From Nocardia sp. CY41 (lineage in GTDB: Bacteria; Actinomycetota; Actinomycetes; Mycobacteriales; Mycobacteriaceae): 64,000 nt of DNA. Positions 22,973 through 30,786 of the stretch are shown here, piece by piece. The notes under the pieces were generated by a model. It ran no database searches and was not told the origin of the DNA. It saw nothing but the letters and a program-made list of their open reading frames with translations. Where the stretch lies: positions 62,001 to 126,000 of the forward strand of contig NZ_VUOS01000010.1 of assembly GCF_009829325.1 (NCBI RefSeq), in the 5' to 3' direction. The first letter of the stretch is position 1. The number at the start of each line of letters is the position of its first letter. The position numbers and the translations under genes are program-made.

Positions 22973-23653
22973 TCAGATCGGCTCGGCCTTCGGTAGATAT
23001 CGCAACACGGCGACATCGCCGACTTGCGTCACGCCCGCCAAGCGCATCCTGCGGTGTGGCGCCCCGGGAAAGTCGGCCGGATCGACAAAACGCGGCGCGG
23101 CGGCGTCGCCGACCAGGATGGGGGCGATCGCCAAGTGCAGTTCGTCGGCCAGATCGGCAGCGAGAAACGCGGTGTGGATGCGGGTGCCGCCCTCCACCAT
23201 GAGGCGCTCGACACCGCGTCGGCCGAGGTCGTCCAACAGCGCACCGAAGTCGAGGTCGACACCCAGATCCACGACTTCGGCCAGTCCCGCCAGCCGGGCG
23301 GTGAGTTTCGGCGCGCCCGCCGTGGTGGTGTAGACGAGCTTGTCGCCGCCGTGGTGCCAGAACCGCAGTCCGGGATCCAGTTCGCCGCTCGCCGAGAGCG
23401 TGACCTTCAACGGGTACTCGGTTCTGCCCGCCGCGACGCGGGCTGCCCTGCGGTCGGCGCTGTCGACGAGCAACCGCGGATTGTCGCTGCGCAAGGTCTG
23501 CGCGCCGACCAGGATGGCGTCGGAGTCCGCGCGGACCTGGTCGACCCGATCGAAGTCGGCGGCGCCGGACAAGCGCAGCCGCTCGGGACTCGCGTCGTCG
23601 ATGTACCCGTCGACGCTCACCGCGACCGACAGCAGCACATGCGGACGGGTCAC
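22973..23653 (-). CDS. RibD C-terminal-type pyrimidine reductase family protein
   Basis: This 226-residue protein has the RibD_C / dihydrofolate-reductase-like fold. Features are VLLSVAVSVDGYIDD, the AILVGAQTLRSDNPRL motif and VERLMVEGGTRIHTAFL near the C-terminus. These NADPH-binding folds reduce the riboflavin precursor, but stand-alone actinobacterial copies often have no proven substrate and there is no deaminase domain. The GTG start overlaps the TGA of the trpG-like gene by 4 bp, so the two are translated together. The longer open frame upstream is a shadow of trpG. Confidence 0.85.
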   Translation of the reverse strand: MTRPHVLLSVAVSVDGYIDDASPERLRLSGAADFDRVDQVRADSDAILVGAQTLRSDNPRLLVDSADRRAARVAAGRTEYPLKVTLSASGELDPGLRFWHHGGDKLVYTTTAGAPKLTARLAGLAEVVDLGVDLDFGALLDDLGRRGVERLMVEGGTRIHTAFLAADLADELHLAIAPILVGDAAAPRFVDPADFPGAPHRRMRLAGVTQVGDVAVLRYLPKAEPI

Positions 23654-24294
23654 TGCAACACCAGCGCGGCGACCTCCGCCTCCAGCGCCTGCACCAAGCC
23701 CTCCGCGGGCCGCTTCCCGCACACGCCGAGCCAGTTCGCCAGCATCCGATGCCCACCCTGGGTCAGCACCGATTCCGGATGGAACTGCACACCGTGAATC
23801 GGCAGGGTCCGATGACGCATGGCCATCACGATCCCGCTCTCGGTGCGTCCGAGTACCTCGATCTCCTCCGGGAGGGTCTCCTCGAGCACGGTGAGCGAGT
23901 GGTATCGCGTGGCGGTGAACGGGTCGGGCAGACCGGCCAGCACGCCGGCGCCGATGTGGAACACCTCGCTGGTCTTCCCGTGCAACAACTCGGGAGCCCT
24001 GGTGACGGTGGCGCCGAACGCCTCGCCGATCGCCTGGTGCCCGAGGCATACGCCGAGCAGCGGGACACTCTGCTCCGCGCAGGCGCGCACGAGCGGAATG
24101 CTGGCGCCCGCACGATCCGGGGTGCCGGGGCCGGGGCTGATCAGAATGCCGTCGAAGTCGCGCACAACCGCGCCGACGTCGGCCAGATTCGGATCGTCGT
24201 TACGCCACACGACAGCGTCGACACCGAGCTGGCCGAGGTATTGCACCAGGTTGAAGACGAAGCTGTCGTAATTGTCGACGACCAGAACACGCAT
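23650..24294 (-). CDS. trpG: TrpG/PabA: glutamine amidotransferase subunit of anthranilate/ADC synthase
   Basis: A class I glutaminase of 214 residues that supplies ammonia to the TrpE or PabB subunit. Signatures are MRVLVVDNYDSFVFNLVQ, the oxyanion PGPGTPD, the nucleophile loop GVCLGHQAIGEAFG and the His-Glu motif IHGVQFHPES. ATG 24294 gives the standard N-terminus. The position between crgA and the pknB side matches Rv0013 (annotated trpG) in M. tuberculosis. No trpE or pabB lies in this window, so whether it serves tryptophan or folate synthesis cannot be decided. Confidence 0.9.
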   Translation of the reverse strand: MRVLVVDNYDSFVFNLVQYLGQLGVDAVVWRNDDPNLADVGAVVRDFDGILISPGPGTPDRAGASIPLVRACAEQSVPLLGVCLGHQAIGEAFGATVTRAPELLHGKTSEVFHIGAGVLAGLPDPFTATRYHSLTVLEETLPEEIEVLGRTESGIVMAMRHRTLPIHGVQFHPESVLTQGGHRMLANWLGVCGKRPAEGLVQALEAEVAALVLQ

Positions 24295-24390
24295 GGCATC
24301 GAGATTACGTCGCCGCACGGCACCGCGTCGCATCCATTACCTGTTGGGATAGCCTAGAGACCACGACCTGCCGCCGAATACGAGGACGTC

Positions 24391-24654
24391 ATGCCCAAGT
24401 CGAAGGTCCGTAAGAAGACCGACTACACGATCAACCCCGCCAGCCGGACCCCGGTGAAGGTGAAGGCCGGCCCCTCTCCGGTCTGGTACGTCGCCATCAT
24501 GCTCGGGTTCATGCTCGCCGGGCTGGTGTGGCTGCTCGTCTACTACTTGGCAGCCGAGCAGATCAGCTGGATGAACGACCTCAACGCCTGGAACTTCCTG
24601 ATCGGCTTCGGCCTGATGGTGGTGGGCTTGATCATGACGATGCGCTGGCGCTGA
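24391..24654 (+). CDS. crgA: CrgA: cell division regulator, two membrane segments
   Basis: This 87-residue protein has a basic cytoplasmic start (MPKSKVRKK), the family motif with Pro-Ser-Pro-Val-Trp-Tyr, and two membrane segments (about residues 32-52 and 64-84). CrgA connects FtsZ, FtsQ and FtsI during septation in actinobacteria. The divergent position next to trpG matches Rv0011c in M. tuberculosis. ATG 24391 follows a CGAGGACGTC sequence. Confidence 0.95.
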   Translation: MPKSKVRKKTDYTINPASRTPVKVKAGPSPVWYVAIMLGFMLAGLVWLLVYYLAAEQISWMNDLNAWNFLIGFGLMVVGLIMTMRWR

Positions 24655-24700
24655 GCCGGCGACATCGACCCGGATTACAGACGTGTCATTCATGCACACC

Positions 24701-24721
24701 TGTGGATGAGCCTGTGGACAA
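24701..24721 (-). promoter_or_regulatory. Two DnaA-box-like sites before the PH-domain gene
   Basis: TGTGGATGA (24701-24709) and TGTGGACAA (24713-24721) are 12 bp apart. The second is an exact reverse complement of the actinobacterial DnaA box TTGTCCACA. They lie about 25-45 bp before the GTG of the next gene, far from oriC. They could place it under DnaA control. Confidence 0.5.
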
Positions 24722-24745
24722 CTCGAGGAGCGATTGGGGAGTGTC

Positions 24746-25231
24746 GTGAGTCCGGAGCGCTCCGTCCCCGGCCCACCGGATCGTGACGAGCCGAGCCTGG
24801 CCTGGACCACACCGACGCCCGCGCTCGTCGCCGTCACAGTCGGCGGCATCGCCTTGGCCGTTGCCGCGGTGGTGACCACCGAGGCGGCGAGCCGCCTGCT
24901 CGTCGGGCTGGCAGCCGTCGGCCTGCTCGCGCTCGCCGGGCTCGGATTTCGGCAACGCCCGCGGCTGTCCGTGGTAACCGGCGAGCGACCACGCATGGTG
25001 GTCCGCACGCTGACGGGACCGGACGAGTACGCCCCGGAACAGATCGTTCGCGCCCGGGTGGTGAGCTACCGGCGTCTCGGACGCAAGATGCCGATGCTGG
25101 AACTCGACGTCCTGCACGACGGCGCGGAGCGGCTGCTGATCTTCGGCCGCTGGGATCTGGGCGCCAACCCGGAGCTCGTCTACCAAGACCTGGTCGGAGC
25201 GCTGCGGCTTACCGAGGACAAGACCCGCTGA
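24746..25231 (+). CDS. PH domain-containing membrane protein (Rv0010c-like)
   Basis: This 161-residue protein has two hydrophobic segments (about residues 22-40 and 48-66) and then a bacterial PH-like domain with RPRMVVRTLTGP and a conserved FGRWDLGANPELVY region near the C-terminus. The location between ppiA and crgA matches Rv0010c. The function is unknown; PH-domain membrane proteins often assist membrane complexes. GTG 24746 is favoured because GGGGA lies five bases upstream, although TTG 24734 in the same frame follows GAGGAG. Confidence 0.85.
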   Translation: MSPERSVPGPPDRDEPSLAWTTPTPALVAVTVGGIALAVAAVVTTEAASRLLVGLAAVGLLALAGLGFRQRPRLSVVTGERPRMVVRTLTGPDEYAPEQIVRARVVSYRRLGRKMPMLELDVLHDGAERLLIFGRWDLGANPELVYQDLVGALRLTEDKTR

Positions 25232-25260
25232 CGAGACATCCGGCGACTCTGCCGACCGAA

Positions 25261-25276
25261 TGTTTCACGTGAAGCC
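25261..25276. promoter_or_regulatory. parS-like ParB binding site, 25 kb from oriC
   Basis: TGTTTCACGTGAAGCC matches the parS consensus (TGTTTCACGTGAAACA) at 14 of 16 positions. It lies between the convergent PH-domain and rhomboid genes. Confidence 0.7.
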
Positions 25277-25286
25277 AATCCCGCTG

Positions 25287-26156
25287 TCAGACAGTCGAAG
25301 TGATAGCGCTCACAGTCACCGCGGCCAATGCCGCGACCGCGACCAGAGCCACCGCCACCCAGCCGACGGTCCGCGCCGCTTGCGGAGTCCGCACGCGCAG
25401 CCAGCCCGGCAGGAACAGGATGCCCAGGGTCGCGAGCGTGCCCGCGGCCAGTCCGCCTAGGTGACCCCAGAGCGAGATGCCGGGCAGCGACAGACTGATG
25501 AACACATTGATGCCGATGATGATGAGCATCTGATTCGGGTTCTGTCGCAGACGGATCAGAATGACCGTGATCGCACCGAACATGCCGTACACCGCACCGG
25601 ACGCACCCGCCGTGAGGCTGTTCTGCGCGAACAGCATGACCCCGGCGGACCCGCCGAGCAGCGAGACCAGGTACACCGCCAGGTAGCGCGATCGCCCGAG
25701 CACCAGCTCGGCATCTCGGCCCACCACGTACAGGGCGAACATGTTGAGCAGCAGATGGATCGGGCCGTAGTGCAGGAATCCGGAGCCGAGCACCCGCCAC
25801 CATTCGCCGTCCGCGACCGCCGGTGCGTACAAGACCCAGTCGATGAACAGCGCGGAGCCCAGCTGGTTGTCCATCAAGCTCTTGGCCTGGGCCGCGGTGA
25901 TCGCGTAGATCGCGACGTTGATCGCGATCAGCGCGTAGGTGACATAGGGAGCGGACGCTCGAGCCGCCGCGCCCGAGACTGTCCGCACCGGCGCGGCGCT
26001 GCGCTGATCCGCACGCAGACAGTCGACACAGTGCTGGCCGACGGCCGCGGGGCGCAGGCACTCCGCACAGGACGGCCGCCCGCACCGCGTGCAGGCCAGG
26101 CCGGTAGGGCGGTTCGGATGGCGGACGCACGTGGGTGCGGGCGGCTGGGGATTCAT
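25287..26156 (-). CDS. Rhomboid family intramembrane serine protease with N-terminal zinc-ribbon/B-box
   Basis: This 289-residue protein begins with a Cys/His-rich segment (about residues 9-47) containing CVRHP, CTRCGRPSCAEC and HCVDCLR, like a B-box zinc finger. The rhomboid domain follows with about six membrane segments. The catalytic Ser lies in TAGASGAVYG and the His in WGHLGGLAAG. The HxxxN-type motif is in GPIHLLLNMFAL. The substrate is unknown. ATG 26156 lies 4 bp after the ppiA stop, so the two genes are probably one transcript with ppiA first. A homologous rhomboid sits near ppiA in mycobacteria (Rv0110 elsewhere), so synteny is only partial. Confidence 0.9.
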   Translation of the reverse strand: MNPQPPAPTCVRHPNRPTGLACTRCGRPSCAECLRPAAVGQHCVDCLRADQRSAAPVRTVSGAAARASAPYVTYALIAINVAIYAITAAQAKSLMDNQLGSALFIDWVLYAPAVADGEWWRVLGSGFLHYGPIHLLLNMFALYVVGRDAELVLGRSRYLAVYLVSLLGGSAGVMLFAQNSLTAGASGAVYGMFGAITVILIRLRQNPNQMLIIIGINVFISLSLPGISLWGHLGGLAAGTLATLGILFLPGWLRVRTPQAARTVGWVAVALVAVAALAAVTVSAITSTV

Positions 26157-26160
26157 AGTC

Positions 26161-26697
26161 TCATTCGATCGTGATCTTGGTGATGACGACGGGCTCCAGC
26201 GGCCGGTCGTTGCGGTCGGTCCTGGTGGCGGCGATCGTGTCGACGACCTTCCGGGAATCCGGGTCCACCACCTCACCGAAGATCGTGTGCTTGCGGTTGA
26301 GATGCGGCTGCGGGCCGACGGTGATGAAGAACTGCGAGCCGTTGGTGCCCGGCCCCGCGTTGGCCATCGCCAGCAGGTAGCCCCGGTCGAAGCGCAGCTC
26401 GGGGTGGAACTCGTCACCGAATTCGTAGCCGGGGCCGCCGCGCCCGGTGCCGGTGGGATCACCACCCTGGATCATGAAGCCGGCCATCACGCGATGGAAC
26501 AGGGCGCCGTCGTAGAACGGGCCGGTGTTGCCTCCACTCGCGTTCGCGGTGGTGTACGGCGCCGAACCATCGGCGAGACCTAGGAAATTGCGGACCGTCT
26601 TGGGCGCGTGGTTACCGAAGAGCGAGAGCTTGATATCGCCGTGATTCGTGTGCAGCGTTGCCACGGATGTCTGATTCGGTGAGGTCACGCCGCCCAT
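26161..26697 (-). CDS. ppiA: PpiA: cyclophilin-type peptidyl-prolyl cis-trans isomerase
   Basis: A cyclophilin of 178 residues. Motifs include FGNHAPKTVRNFLGLADGS, FHRVMAGFMIQGGDPTG, the FGDEFHPEL insert, MANAGPGTNGSQFFIT and HTIFGEVV. These include the catalytic Arg in FHRV and the proline-pocket Phe and His. There is no signal peptide, so it is cytosolic. ATG 26697 is chosen; GTG 26688 in frame is an alternative. The neighbours match the Rv0009 region of M. tuberculosis. Confidence 0.94.
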   Translation of the reverse strand: MGGVTSPNQTSVATLHTNHGDIKLSLFGNHAPKTVRNFLGLADGSAPYTTANASGGNTGPFYDGALFHRVMAGFMIQGGDPTGTGRGGPGYEFGDEFHPELRFDRGYLLAMANAGPGTNGSQFFITVGPQPHLNRKHTIFGEVVDPDSRKVVDTIAATRTDRNDRPLEPVVITKITIE

Positions 26698-26794
26698 CGT
26701 GCCACGGTCCGCGACAGGGCCGCGGAACTGGGCCGGACCGGCTTGTGAGCTGGGCCTCCTGCGCGAATCGCCGGGCTGTGCATACAGTGGTCCC

Positions 26795-27007
26795 ATGACC
26801 TCGGGGCGCCTGCATGTCTCTTCGCGTTCACGTAACCGGCTCATCCTCGCGGCCGCCGTCGCGCTGACGGGTGGCGTGGCCTATCTGGTCCGCACCCGGC
26901 GGCCGCAGCAGCCGGAGCCCGCCCCCGCGCCGCCGCGCATCGGATACTCCCGCAACGGCTCCGCACCGACCCCGGTGGCGGGAGCCGGCGCGGAGCACGA
27001 GCACTGA
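26795..27007 (+). CDS. Small single-pass membrane protein, 70 aa
   Basis: The protein has a basic Ser/Arg start, one hydrophobic segment (about residues 16-33, LILAAAVALTGGVAYLV) and a Pro/Ala-rich tail ending in Glu-His residues. I recognise no family. ATG 26795 is divergent from ppiA, with 97 bp between the starts. The stop is 16 bp from the convergent transporter gene. The coding call rests on composition and the clean frame. Confidence 0.55.
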   Translation: MTSGRLHVSSRSRNRLILAAAVALTGGVAYLVRTRRPQQPEPAPAPPRIGYSRNGSAPTPVAGAGAEHEH

Positions 27008-27022
27008 CCCGCACCCGGCAGA

Positions 27023-27871
27023 TCAGCGACTGACGGTCTTCTTGTACTGACGCAGGGCCAGCGGCACGAATACCACCAGGATCACCACCACCCAGGCCAG
27101 GGAGGTGATCACCGGGTGCCGCAGCGACCAGGCGTCCGATGTCGGCGCGAGCGGACTGGTGTTGCCGAACAGGTCACGCGTCGCCTGAGTGAGCGCGGAT
27201 ACGGGGTTCCATTCCGCGATCACGCGCAGGGCGGTGGGCAGCTTGTCGCTGGGGACGAAGGTGTTGGCGATGAAGGTGAGCGGGAAGATCACCATGAAAC
27301 TCGCGTTGTTGAAGACCTCCGGCGCCCGCACCAGCAGGCCCACCACGGCCATGATCCAGGACACCGCGTAGGCGAACAGCAGCAACAGGATGTAGGCCAG
27401 CACCGCGTCCAGGAACGAGCCGCGAATCCGCCAGCCGACGAGCAGACCGGTCAATGACATGACCGTCAGGCTGACCACGTTGATCACCACGTCGCTGACC
27501 GTGCGGCCGACCAGTACCGCCGACGAGGCCATCGGCAGGGAACGGAATCGGTCGATGATGCCCTTCTGCATGTCCTCGGCCAGACCCGCACCGGTGAAGG
27601 TCGCGCCGAACACCACGGTCTGCGCGAAGATGCCCGCGATGAGGAACTCGCGGTATCCACCGGACAGACCGGGCACATCGATGGCCGCGCCGAAGACGTA
27701 AGCGAACAGCAACACGAACATGATCGGCGACAACGTGGAGAAGATCAGCACGTCGGGCACCCGTTTGATCTTGATGACGTTGCGTTTCGCGATGGTCACG
27801 CTGTCGCTGACCACTATGGACAGTCGCGCGCCCAGCGAGGGCCGTGCCGGGACCGAAGCCGTCGCGGTCAT
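27023..27871 (-). CDS. DrrB-like ABC-2 transporter permease
   Basis: This 282-residue integral membrane protein has about six membrane segments and the ABC-2 family pattern (LIFSTLSPIMFVLLFAYVFG near the start; GIFAQTVVFGATFTGAGLAEDMQKGIIDRFRSLPM). It also holds the late PLTFIANTFVPSDKLP motif seen in daunorubicin DrrB-type permeases. The ATG overlaps the stop of the ATPase gene by 4 bp, so both form one exporter. The substrate is unknown; the family exports drugs, lipids or antibiotics. Confidence 0.93.
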   Translation of the reverse strand: MTATASVPARPSLGARLSIVVSDSVTIAKRNVIKIKRVPDVLIFSTLSPIMFVLLFAYVFGAAIDVPGLSGGYREFLIAGIFAQTVVFGATFTGAGLAEDMQKGIIDRFRSLPMASSAVLVGRTVSDVVINVVSLTVMSLTGLLVGWRIRGSFLDAVLAYILLLLFAYAVSWIMAVVGLLVRAPEVFNNASFMVIFPLTFIANTFVPSDKLPTALRVIAEWNPVSALTQATRDLFGNTSPLAPTSDAWSLRHPVITSLAWVVVILVVFVPLALRQYKKTVSR

Positions 27872-28869
27872 CGGGTCGTTCCTTCCGTAGCTTCCACCTG
27901 GGCCTGCGACGCGCTGTCGGCGGCGAACGTCTCCGCTTCGTGGCCGGTGAGGGTGAGGAAAACGTCGTCAAGGGACGGACGGCGCAGACCGACATCGTGG
28001 ATCTGCACGCTGTGCTCGGCCAGCCGCCCGACCGCCTCCACCAAGGCTTGGGATCCGTCGGCGACCGGAACGATGATCCGGCGCAACCCCGGCTCGAGAT
28101 GGATCTCGCCGTCGGCCAGGCTCTTCAGTGCGGCCTCGGCCGTCGCGAGATTGTCGGCGCGGTCGACGGTCAGCTCGATGCGATCACCGCCCACCATGGT
28201 CTTGAGTTCGTCCGCGGTGCCCTTGGCGATCACCTTGCCGCGGTCGATCACCGCGATGGAATCGGCGAGCCGATCCGCCTCCTCCATGTACTGCGTGGTG
28301 AGCAGCAACGTGGTCCCGCTCGCGACCAGTTCCTCGATGACGTCCCACAGGTCGAGGCGGGCACGGGGATCCAGCCCGGTGGTCGGCTCGTCGAGGAACA
28401 GGACGGGTGGATTGGCGACCAGCGCACCCGCGAGGTCGAGGCGACGGCGCATACCGCCGGAGTAGCCCTTGACCGGCCGGTCCGCGGCTTCGGTGAGTCG
28501 GAATCGCTCGAGCAATTCGCGCGCGCGTGCCTTACTCCGTTGCACGCCCATGTGATAAAGACGTCCCACCATTTCCAGATTCTCGAAACCGGTGAGATAT
28601 TCGTCGACTGCGGCGTATTGCCCCGACGCCCCGATGCGGGATCGCAGTGTCTGCGGATCACGCAGCACATCGATTCCCGCGACCGTCGCGTGCCCGGCAT
28701 CCGGTATGAGCAGGGTGGTGAGCACCCGGACGGTGGTGGTCTTACCTGCGCCGTTGGGTCCGAGCAAGGCGGTGACGGTGCCTTCCGGGACTCGCAGGTC
28801 GAGTCCGTCGAGGGCCACCAGCCGGCCGTATCTCTTGACCAACCCCTCGGCGACTATTGCGTCGGGCAT
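27868..28869 (-). CDS. DrrA-like ABC transporter ATP-binding protein
   Basis: This 333-residue nucleotide-binding subunit has Walker A GPNGAGKTTT, the Q-loop near SGQYAAVDEYLTG, the signature YSGGMRRRLDLAGAL, Walker B PVLFLDEPTTGLDP and the H-loop region TTQYMEEAD. The C-terminal extension with RRPSLDDVFLTLTG is typical of DrrA-type ATPases. ATG 28869 follows AGGAGAATC. It is the first gene of a two-gene exporter operon transcribed away from the 6C RNA region. Confidence 0.94.
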   Translation of the reverse strand: MPDAIVAEGLVKRYGRLVALDGLDLRVPEGTVTALLGPNGAGKTTTVRVLTTLLIPDAGHATVAGIDVLRDPQTLRSRIGASGQYAAVDEYLTGFENLEMVGRLYHMGVQRSKARARELLERFRLTEAADRPVKGYSGGMRRRLDLAGALVANPPVLFLDEPTTGLDPRARLDLWDVIEELVASGTTLLLTTQYMEEADRLADSIAVIDRGKVIAKGTADELKTMVGGDRIELTVDRADNLATAEAALKSLADGEIHLEPGLRRIIVPVADGSQALVEAVGRLAEHSVQIHDVGLRRPSLDDVFLTLTGHEAETFAADSASQAQVEATEGTTR

Positions 28870-29594
28870 GATTCTCCTGAGGTTGCTGCGTTCGATGCGC
28901 TTGCGTGCGCCGCCGAGCGCCGATCGTTGCGTTGGATCGGGTGACCGGCCGATACCGAGCCAGTATTGTCCGGGCCGCCGACAAATTCATCCGAATTGTT
29001 TCCGCCCCGATCGGACGGCTCGGGCCACGCGAGAAGGCCGCATTCCGATCCAGTGGTGCTCGGGGGTACCGGATCGAAATGCGACCGGTTCGATGATCTC
29101 GTGGGCCGGGCAGCGGAGCGCGCGTAGCGCACTACCCGAATCGAGCGGAGCTCGTACTCGGACCGCGAGGATTCGAACGCGGGCTCTCGCGCCGAGCGGT
29201 TTCGCTCGGCGCGAACGATCGAGTCGATGGACACGAACGCATGTTCGCATCGGGGTACGACACAGTTCGGTCGTCGCACGGAGACCGGCGACACGCGGCG
29301 CAGCCGTGACCGGCGTGCCGACACGCCCGGAAGCATTGTCGATTCGTTGCGCGGCGACTGGTCGGCATGTTCCACGCCGCCCCACCCCTTGGCAGGTCAA
29401 AGGGGCAGCACTGCACGGAAGCGGTTGTTCGACAAGGATTTTGGCAAACAACAAGACAACAGCCGCCCGCAGCACGGACCACTGGTCGGCTCACCGCGAC
29501 CGCCCCGAGTCGGCCATAAGTAAGCCAACCCGAAAAAACTTGGAACGTGGCCGTCCCCACGCACACACAATCGCAGATCATCGAGTAGCATCGT
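28870..29594. other. Non-coding stretch upstream of the drrAB-like operon
   Basis: No frame here looks like a real gene on either strand. The stretch should contain the exporter promoter. It also has one strong hairpin at 29187-29214 and ends at the 6C RNA. The base composition does not stand out from its neighbours. Confidence 0.5.
29187..29214. other. Perfect 12-bp hairpin with a 4-base loop
   Basis: TCGCGCCGAGCG (29187-29198) pairs perfectly with CGCTCGGCGCGA (29203-29214) around GTTT. There is no T-run on either side. It may belong to an unannotated transcript or a factor-dependent termination site. Confidence 0.5.
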
Positions 29595-29678
29595 TCTCGT
29601 CGGCCCCTCCCCCCCGGGCCGACCCTACGCGGGCCTCGGCTAACTCCCCCCCTTCGCCGAGGCCCGCTCCCCATTTCC
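29595..29678 (+). ncRNA. 6C small RNA
   Basis: Two consecutive strong hairpins carry runs of C in their loops, the defining feature of the actinobacterial 6C RNA family. Hairpin 1 pairs GTCGGCCC (29599-29606) with GGGCCGAC (29616-29623) around a loop with seven consecutive C. Hairpin 2 pairs GCGGGCCTCGGC (29629-29640) with GCCGAGGCCCGC (29656-29667) around TAACTCCCCCCCTTC. A TAGCAT at 29586-29591 is a possible -10 element, which would place the start near 29598. The ends are approximate. In mycobacteria 6C RNA pairs with G-rich mRNA regions and affects replication and secretion genes. Confidence 0.88.
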
Positions 29679-29693
29679 GGGACAGTCGAGCGC

Positions 29694-30623
29694 CTATTCC
29701 GCCCGATCTCCTCCTGCTTCCACCGCTCGCCACGCCGCGATGAGCCGCTGCTCACGCGCCCGCCCGGCGGTCGCGAGCAACGGACGGTCCCGCTCCCACC
29801 GCTGCCGGATCACCGGGTCCGCGGTCTGCCACAACAGCTCCAGCTCGGTCGACAGCGCAGCGAAGGACGCGAAGACGCCGCCGAGGGCGATGTGCACGCC
29901 CGGAGAAGTCGGCGCATCGATGTCCAGGCCCCGCACGGCGGCCACCAGGGTCAGCAGCCGTTGCAGGCTCTCGCGCGGCCAGGCCGACGCCCGCGCCACC
30001 CGCACCAGCCAGCCGAGCGTGGCGGCCAGCACGTGAATGTCCTCGATCGTCCGGAACGGCTTCAGGTAGTCGAGATACCCGTCACCTGGGAGCACCAGCG
30101 CGGGCACGTCGGTCAGCACGACCGAGGCATGGGGAACCTCGGGCGCGAACGCGAGCGGGGGATGATCGGTCAGACGCACCCCGGCTTCGCCGGCCTGGAT
30201 CAAGCAGGCGCGCAGGCGATTCCGTCCGTCCGCGGCCGTACCGACGCTGGCGATCACGACCAGTTGCCGCGCGAAAGAGCCCATGGTCGCGAACGACTTC
30301 GCACCGTCGACCAGCCAGACCCCGTCTCGCTCGGTGAGCCCGGTGCGGATCGCCGAGGGGTGACCGCCGCCCTCCTCCGTGGCGCACATCGCGACCAGCT
30401 CGTCGTCCGGCAGATCCGGAATCAGCGTCCGCAGCGCCTCCTGATAGCCGGACAGGAAGGCGAAACCGAGCCGGTCGGCGCCGAAGCCGCCTGCGATCGC
30501 GACCTCGACCGGTTGATCGAATCGGTTCGCGGCCACCCGATGCCGCGTCCAGGCCGCGGCGACATCGTCCAGCGGCGCGGCCGCCACCGGCTCGGTCAGC
30601 AGGAAGTCGAGCAGAGTATCCAC
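29694..30623 (-). CDS. Acyl-CoA dehydrogenase family-like protein
   Basis: This protein of about 309 residues has parts of the acyl-CoA dehydrogenase middle and C-terminal domains: ATEEGGGHPSAIRTGLTERDGVWLVDGAKSFAT resembles the flavin-binding strand, and FRTIEDIHVLAATLGWLVRVA starts the helical domain. The N-terminal helical part is short and no clear catalytic Glu is seen, so the activity is uncertain. The start is uncertain too: GTG 30623 is used, but the frame is open to 30698. It ends 16 bp from the 6C RNA, which runs toward it. Confidence 0.72.
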   Translation of the reverse strand: MDTLLDFLLTEPVAAAPLDDVAAAWTRHRVAANRFDQPVEVAIAGGFGADRLGFAFLSGYQEALRTLIPDLPDDELVAMCATEEGGGHPSAIRTGLTERDGVWLVDGAKSFATMGSFARQLVVIASVGTAADGRNRLRACLIQAGEAGVRLTDHPPLAFAPEVPHASVVLTDVPALVLPGDGYLDYLKPFRTIEDIHVLAATLGWLVRVARASAWPRESLQRLLTLVAAVRGLDIDAPTSPGVHIALGGVFASFAALSTELELLWQTADPVIRQRWERDRPLLATAGRAREQRLIAAWRAVEAGGDRAE

Positions 30624-30786
30624 CTCAGCACGGTAACCGAGCGGCCGCGCGGACGGCTCGCTACGCCCATGCGGGGGCCTGCCGGTTTCGGCAAGCAAAT
30701 GGCAACCGTCGGTGCTGCGTGGACGAATTCCACCGAGAAGCCTGATTCACTGGCGGTGTCGCCTCGTATCGGAAGGAGCTCGGACT

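Noticed and set aside
29160..29190. Sequence like a tRNA T arm (GTTCGAATC on the minus strand)
   Set aside because: No acceptor, D arm or anticodon arm can be built around it; the neighbouring hairpin is too long for a variable arm.
28592..29743. 383-residue plus frame antisense to the ABC ATPase and running through the 6C RNA
   Set aside because: It overlaps a certain gene, is Arg/Ser-rich without domains, and covers the structured RNA.
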